Program-made: the position numbers and the translations under genes
Notes under the pieces: generated by a model
Databases searched by the model: none
What the model was told of the DNA's origin: nothing
The model's input: the letters and a program-made list of their open reading frames with translations, nothing else
From: Ramlibacter tataouinensis
Lineage (GTDB): Bacteria; Pseudomonadota; Gammaproteobacteria; Burkholderiales; Burkholderiaceae_C
Assembly (NCBI GenBank): GCA_002427815.1
Contig: DIZF01000007.1
Span: 10,872-36,630 of the forward strand
Reading direction: 5' to 3'
DNA: 25,759 nt
Part shown: positions 23,432 to 25,759 of the stretch, piece by piece
Layout of the letters: every line of letters begins with the position of its first letter
How positions within the stretch are numbered: the first letter of the stretch is position 1

Positions 23432-24334
23432 TCAGGTGGCCTTGCGCGCAGCGATCACCCGGTCGGCGTAGTCCTGCCAGGGCGCATCCTTCGCGAGCTC
23501 TTCGAACACGCGAGCGGCGGCCTGGTCGGCGACCCACTGCTGCTTGTCCGCGATTGCCTCCGACATGAAAGGCTCGAACCCGGCTTCGCGCACCGTGTTC
23601 GCCGCTTCGCGCATTTCCTCGGCCCGGCGCTTGCCGTGCTGCACCACGCGGCTGAAGAAATAGGCACCCTGCTTTTGCCAGTCGATGGACGGAAAGGTTT
23701 CTGCCAGCGTCGGCAGCACATGGTCTTCCACGCCGTAGGCGCGGGCCGTGATGTAGCTTTCGATCACCAGCGCTTCCAGGCCCTTGATCATCACGCTGCG
23801 GCACATCTTGATGGCCGAGGCCACGCCCAGCTGGTCCGACACCGGCTTCGCCTCCATGCCCCAGCCGCCCAGCACGGCCGCGAGTTCGCGCGCAGTGGCA
23901 CCACCCAGCAGCATGGGCACCTTGATGCCGTACGGCGGCACCGAGGTCATGACGCCGGCCTCGACGTAATGCGCGCCGGCGCCGTCAATCGCGGCGGCGG
24001 CACGCTGCTTGGTACCGGGCGACGCCGAGTTGAGGTCGAGAAAGACCGCACCCGGCCGGATATGCCGCGCGGCTTCCTGCGCGACAGCCAGCGTGTTGGA
24101 GGCCGTGACAGCGGAGATGACCAGGTCGGCTTGCGCGCACAAAGCCTGCATCGACGGCTGCGCGGTGATGCCTGAACTCGCGGCGTGCGCGGTTTCAGCA
24201 GGCTGGCTCGTGGCATCGGCGAATTTCAGATCCCAGGCGCTGACAGAGACGACGCCCGCCTGGCGCTTGAGTCCTGCGCCGAAGATCTTGCCGACCTCGC
24301 CGTAGCCGACCAGGCCAATGCTCCCGAACTTCAT
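23432..24334 (-). CDS. NAD(P)-dependent dehydrogenase, 6PGDH-like with DUF1932 domain
   Basis: A 300-residue oxidoreductase of the beta-hydroxyacid dehydrogenase type. The Rossmann motif is GYGEVG (10-15), and the ADLVISAVTASNTLAVAQ and GAVFLDLNSASPGTK blocks follow. The C-terminal part (GVASAIKMCRSVMIKGLEAL onward) fits DUF1932, with the Lys of AIKMCRS as likely catalytic lysine. GGAG six bases upstream selects the ATG at 24334. Just before it lies a near-duplicate of its first 17 bases that makes an 11-codon leader frame. It follows a TctC gene and may oxidise the acid that the receptor binds; substrate unknown. Confidence 0.88.
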   Translation of the reverse strand: MKFGSIGLVGYGEVGKIFGAGLKRQAGVVSVSAWDLKFADATSQPAETAHAASSGITAQPSMQALCAQADLVISAVTASNTLAVAQEAARHIRPGAVFLDLNSASPGTKQRAAAAIDGAGAHYVEAGVMTSVPPYGIKVPMLLGGATARELAAVLGGWGMEAKPVSDQLGVASAIKMCRSVMIKGLEALVIESYITARAYGVEDHVLPTLAETFPSIDWQKQGAYFFSRVVQHGKRRAEEMREAANTVREAGFEPFMSEAIADKQQWVADQAAARVFEELAKDAPWQDYADRVIAARKAT

Positions 24335-24366
24335 GCCGATCTCCATTGGATGCTCCCGAGCTTCAT
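24331..24366 (-). other. Duplicated gene start forming a possible 11-codon leader
   Basis: ATGAAGCTCGGGAGCAT (24366-24350) and ATGAAGTTCGGGAGCAT (24334-24318), both read on the minus strand, differ at one base and are offset by 32 bases. The upstream copy starts in an ATGA overlap with the receptor stop and reads MKLGSIQWRSA to a TGA that itself overlaps the dehydrogenase ATG (ATGA). Confidence 0.6.
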
Positions 24367-25334
24367 TGGCGTGGAATTCTGGCACGCGCGATCACCTCGC
24401 CCCAGCGCGCGATGTCGGCTTCCAGGCGTTCGCGCAGCTGCGCTGTCGTGCTGCCCTGCGCGACCTGGTTGAGGTCGAGCAGGTGCTTCTTCACATCGGA
24501 CTGGGCCAGCGCCGCCTGCACCTCACGGTTCAGGCGCGCCACGACGTCCGGAGGTGTTTTCGCCGGCACGGCCAGGCCGTTCCAGGATGAGACGTCGAAG
24601 CGGGCCAGCGAGCCGCCGGTTTCTCGCGCGGCCGGGACATCGGGCAGTTGCGGCGCGCGTTGCGCGCCCAGCACTGCCAGAGGCCGCAAGGCGTGAGCCG
24701 CGATCTGCGGCATCAACGGCCCGACGATGTCCAGGGCCGCGTCGATGTCCCCGCCACGCAGCGCAGTGATCACCGGGGGCGTGCCATTGAAGGGAACCAC
24801 CTGCACATCGATACCGGCACTTGCCTTGAACAACTCCGCCGCCAGGTTCTGCGTGGTGCCGACCTGCGGCGTGCCGAGGTTGAGCTTTCCGGGATGGGCC
24901 CCGGCCTGCGCCAGCAGCTCGGCCAGCGTGCGAAAGCGGCCGCCCTCCTTGACGACGATGGCCAGATCGAAAGTGGCCAGCATCGAGACCGGCGCAAAGT
25001 CTCTCAACGTGTCGAACGGCAGCGATTTGAACAGCGCCGCGCTCACCGCCGTGCCGCTGGACACCAGCAGCATGGTGTAGCCGTCGGGCTCCGAGCGTGC
25101 GACCAGCTCGCCGGCGACCACGCCGCCGGCGCTGGGCCTGTTTTCGATGATCACACTTTGACCCAGCGATCCGGCCATCTTCTGCGCCACGGTGCGGGCC
25201 GTGAGGTCGGCGGCTCCGCCCGCCGCGTTCGGCACGACGATTCGCAACGGCCTGGCGGGAAAGGACTGGCTTGCCGCCGGCCATGGCAGAGCGGCGCCCA
25301 GGCCCAGGGCCAGCAGGCTTCTTCGGTACCACAT
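24363..25334 (-). CDS. Periplasmic receptor of the Bug/TctC family (fourth)
   Basis: A 323-residue receptor with signal peptide to about residue 22 (ALPWPAAS, then QSFPARPLRIVV). Family blocks are VPNAAGGAADLTAR, PDGYTMLLVSSG, GTPQVGTTQNLAAELF and SWNGLAVPAKTPP. GGAG six bases before the ATG at 25334 favours this start over one four codons upstream. It lies between an LivF-type ATPase gene (34-base gap) and the DUF1932-type dehydrogenase, to which it is coupled through an ATGA junction. The ligand is unknown. Confidence 0.9.
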   Translation of the reverse strand: MWYRRSLLALGLGAALPWPAASQSFPARPLRIVVPNAAGGAADLTARTVAQKMAGSLGQSVIIENRPSAGGVVAGELVARSEPDGYTMLLVSSGTAVSAALFKSLPFDTLRDFAPVSMLATFDLAIVVKEGGRFRTLAELLAQAGAHPGKLNLGTPQVGTTQNLAAELFKASAGIDVQVVPFNGTPPVITALRGGDIDAALDIVGPLMPQIAAHALRPLAVLGAQRAPQLPDVPAARETGGSLARFDVSSWNGLAVPAKTPPDVVARLNREVQAALAQSDVKKHLLDLNQVAQGSTTAQLRERLEADIARWGEVIARARIPRQ

Positions 25335-25368
25335 CGCAGTCTCCATGAAGTGATGGGTTGAGTGTGCG

Positions 25369-25759
25369 CTACCGCGCCACGCCCAGCAGCCGGTCCAGCA
25401 GCTCGGGCGCTTCGCTCAGTTCCTGGGCCGAACCCGAATGCACCACTGTGCCGTGGTCGAGCACCACGGCGCGATGCGAGATCGCCAGGATGGCCTGCGG
25501 ATGCTGTTCGACGATGATGGCCGAAAGCCCTTCGCCGCGGGTGATGCGGGCGATCGCCTTGAGCAATTCCTCCACGATGATGGGTGCGAGGCCTTCCAGC
25601 GGCTCGTCCAGCAGCAACAGGCGCGGGTTGAGCACCAGTGCGCGGCCCACCGCCAGCATCTGCTGCTCGCCACCCGACAGCTGCGTGCCCAGGTTGTGCG
25701 TGCGCTCGCCCAGCCGGGGGAACATCTCGTAGACCCGAGCCGGCGTCCAGCGCCCGGGG
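25369..25759 (-). CDS. livF: Branched-chain amino-acid-type ABC transporter ATPase LivF, C-terminal part
   Basis: The frame is open to the window edge, so only about 129 C-terminal residues are seen. RVYEMFPRLGERTHNLGTQL, signature LSGGEQQM, Walker B LLLLDEPLEGLAP and switch histidine in IIVEQHP are typical of LivF. It is presumably the last gene of a LivHMGF-type importer, a group often used for aromatic or branched acids in these bacteria, with the fourth TctC gene following in the same direction. Confidence 0.92.
   Translation of the reverse strand, partial: PGRWTPARVYEMFPRLGERTHNLGTQLSGGEQQMLAVGRALVLNPRLLLLDEPLEGLAPIIVEELLKAIARITRGEGLSAIIVEQHPQAILAISHRAVVLDHGTVVHSGSAQELSEAPELLDRLLGVAR

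Overview
The window is high-GC DNA from a betaproteobacterium. The sigma-70 C-terminus, the four periplasmic tripartite-tricarboxylate-type receptors (Bug/TctC family), and a complete set of Lig/Pmd protocatechuate 4,5-cleavage genes point to Burkholderiales, probably a Comamonadaceae-like soil or water bacterium that degrades aromatic acids. This placement is inferred from gene content and not from a phylogeny. No rRNA, tRNA, CRISPR array, transposase or integrase gene was seen.

Layout. 1-796: 3' end of rpoD, two hairpin terminators and a REP-like inverted repeat. 797-1774 (+): a TctC receptor ending in a bidirectional hairpin. 1830-9109 (-): a seven-gene cluster running solute-binding protein, fused permease, ATPase, class III CoA-transferase, crotonase, LigA-like and LigB-like ring-cleavage dioxygenase subunits. 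9299-10081 (-): a second crotonase, divergent from a zinc alcohol dehydrogenase (10230-11264, +). 11294-19786 (-): a ten-gene protocatechuate meta-cleavage operon, 5' to 3' ModA-like protein, ligJ, ligK, an orphan family-3 binding protein, a TctC receptor, ligI, ligA, ligB, ligC and an aldo/keto reductase. 19939-20850 (+): a divergent LysR-type regulator with an inverted repeat just before its start codon. 21035-22042 (+): a BLUF-like protein in which the key flavin-pocket glutamine is glutamate. 22173-23335 (+): a tiny lipoprotein coupled to another TctC receptor. 23432-25759 (-): the end of a LivF ATPase, a TctC receptor and a DUF1932-type dehydrogenase.

How they fit together. The LigABCIJK set would take protocatechuate through 4-carboxy-2-hydroxymuconate-6-semialdehyde, 2-pyrone-4,6-dicarboxylate, 4-oxalomesaconate and 4-carboxy-4-hydroxy-2-oxoadipate to pyruvate plus oxaloacetate. 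The second LigAB pair sits with a complete ABC importer and CoA-thioester enzymes. It probably serves a related but different aromatic acid. That cluster, the Gln-to-Glu BLUF protein and the many binding proteins without partner membrane genes are the least explained parts of the window.
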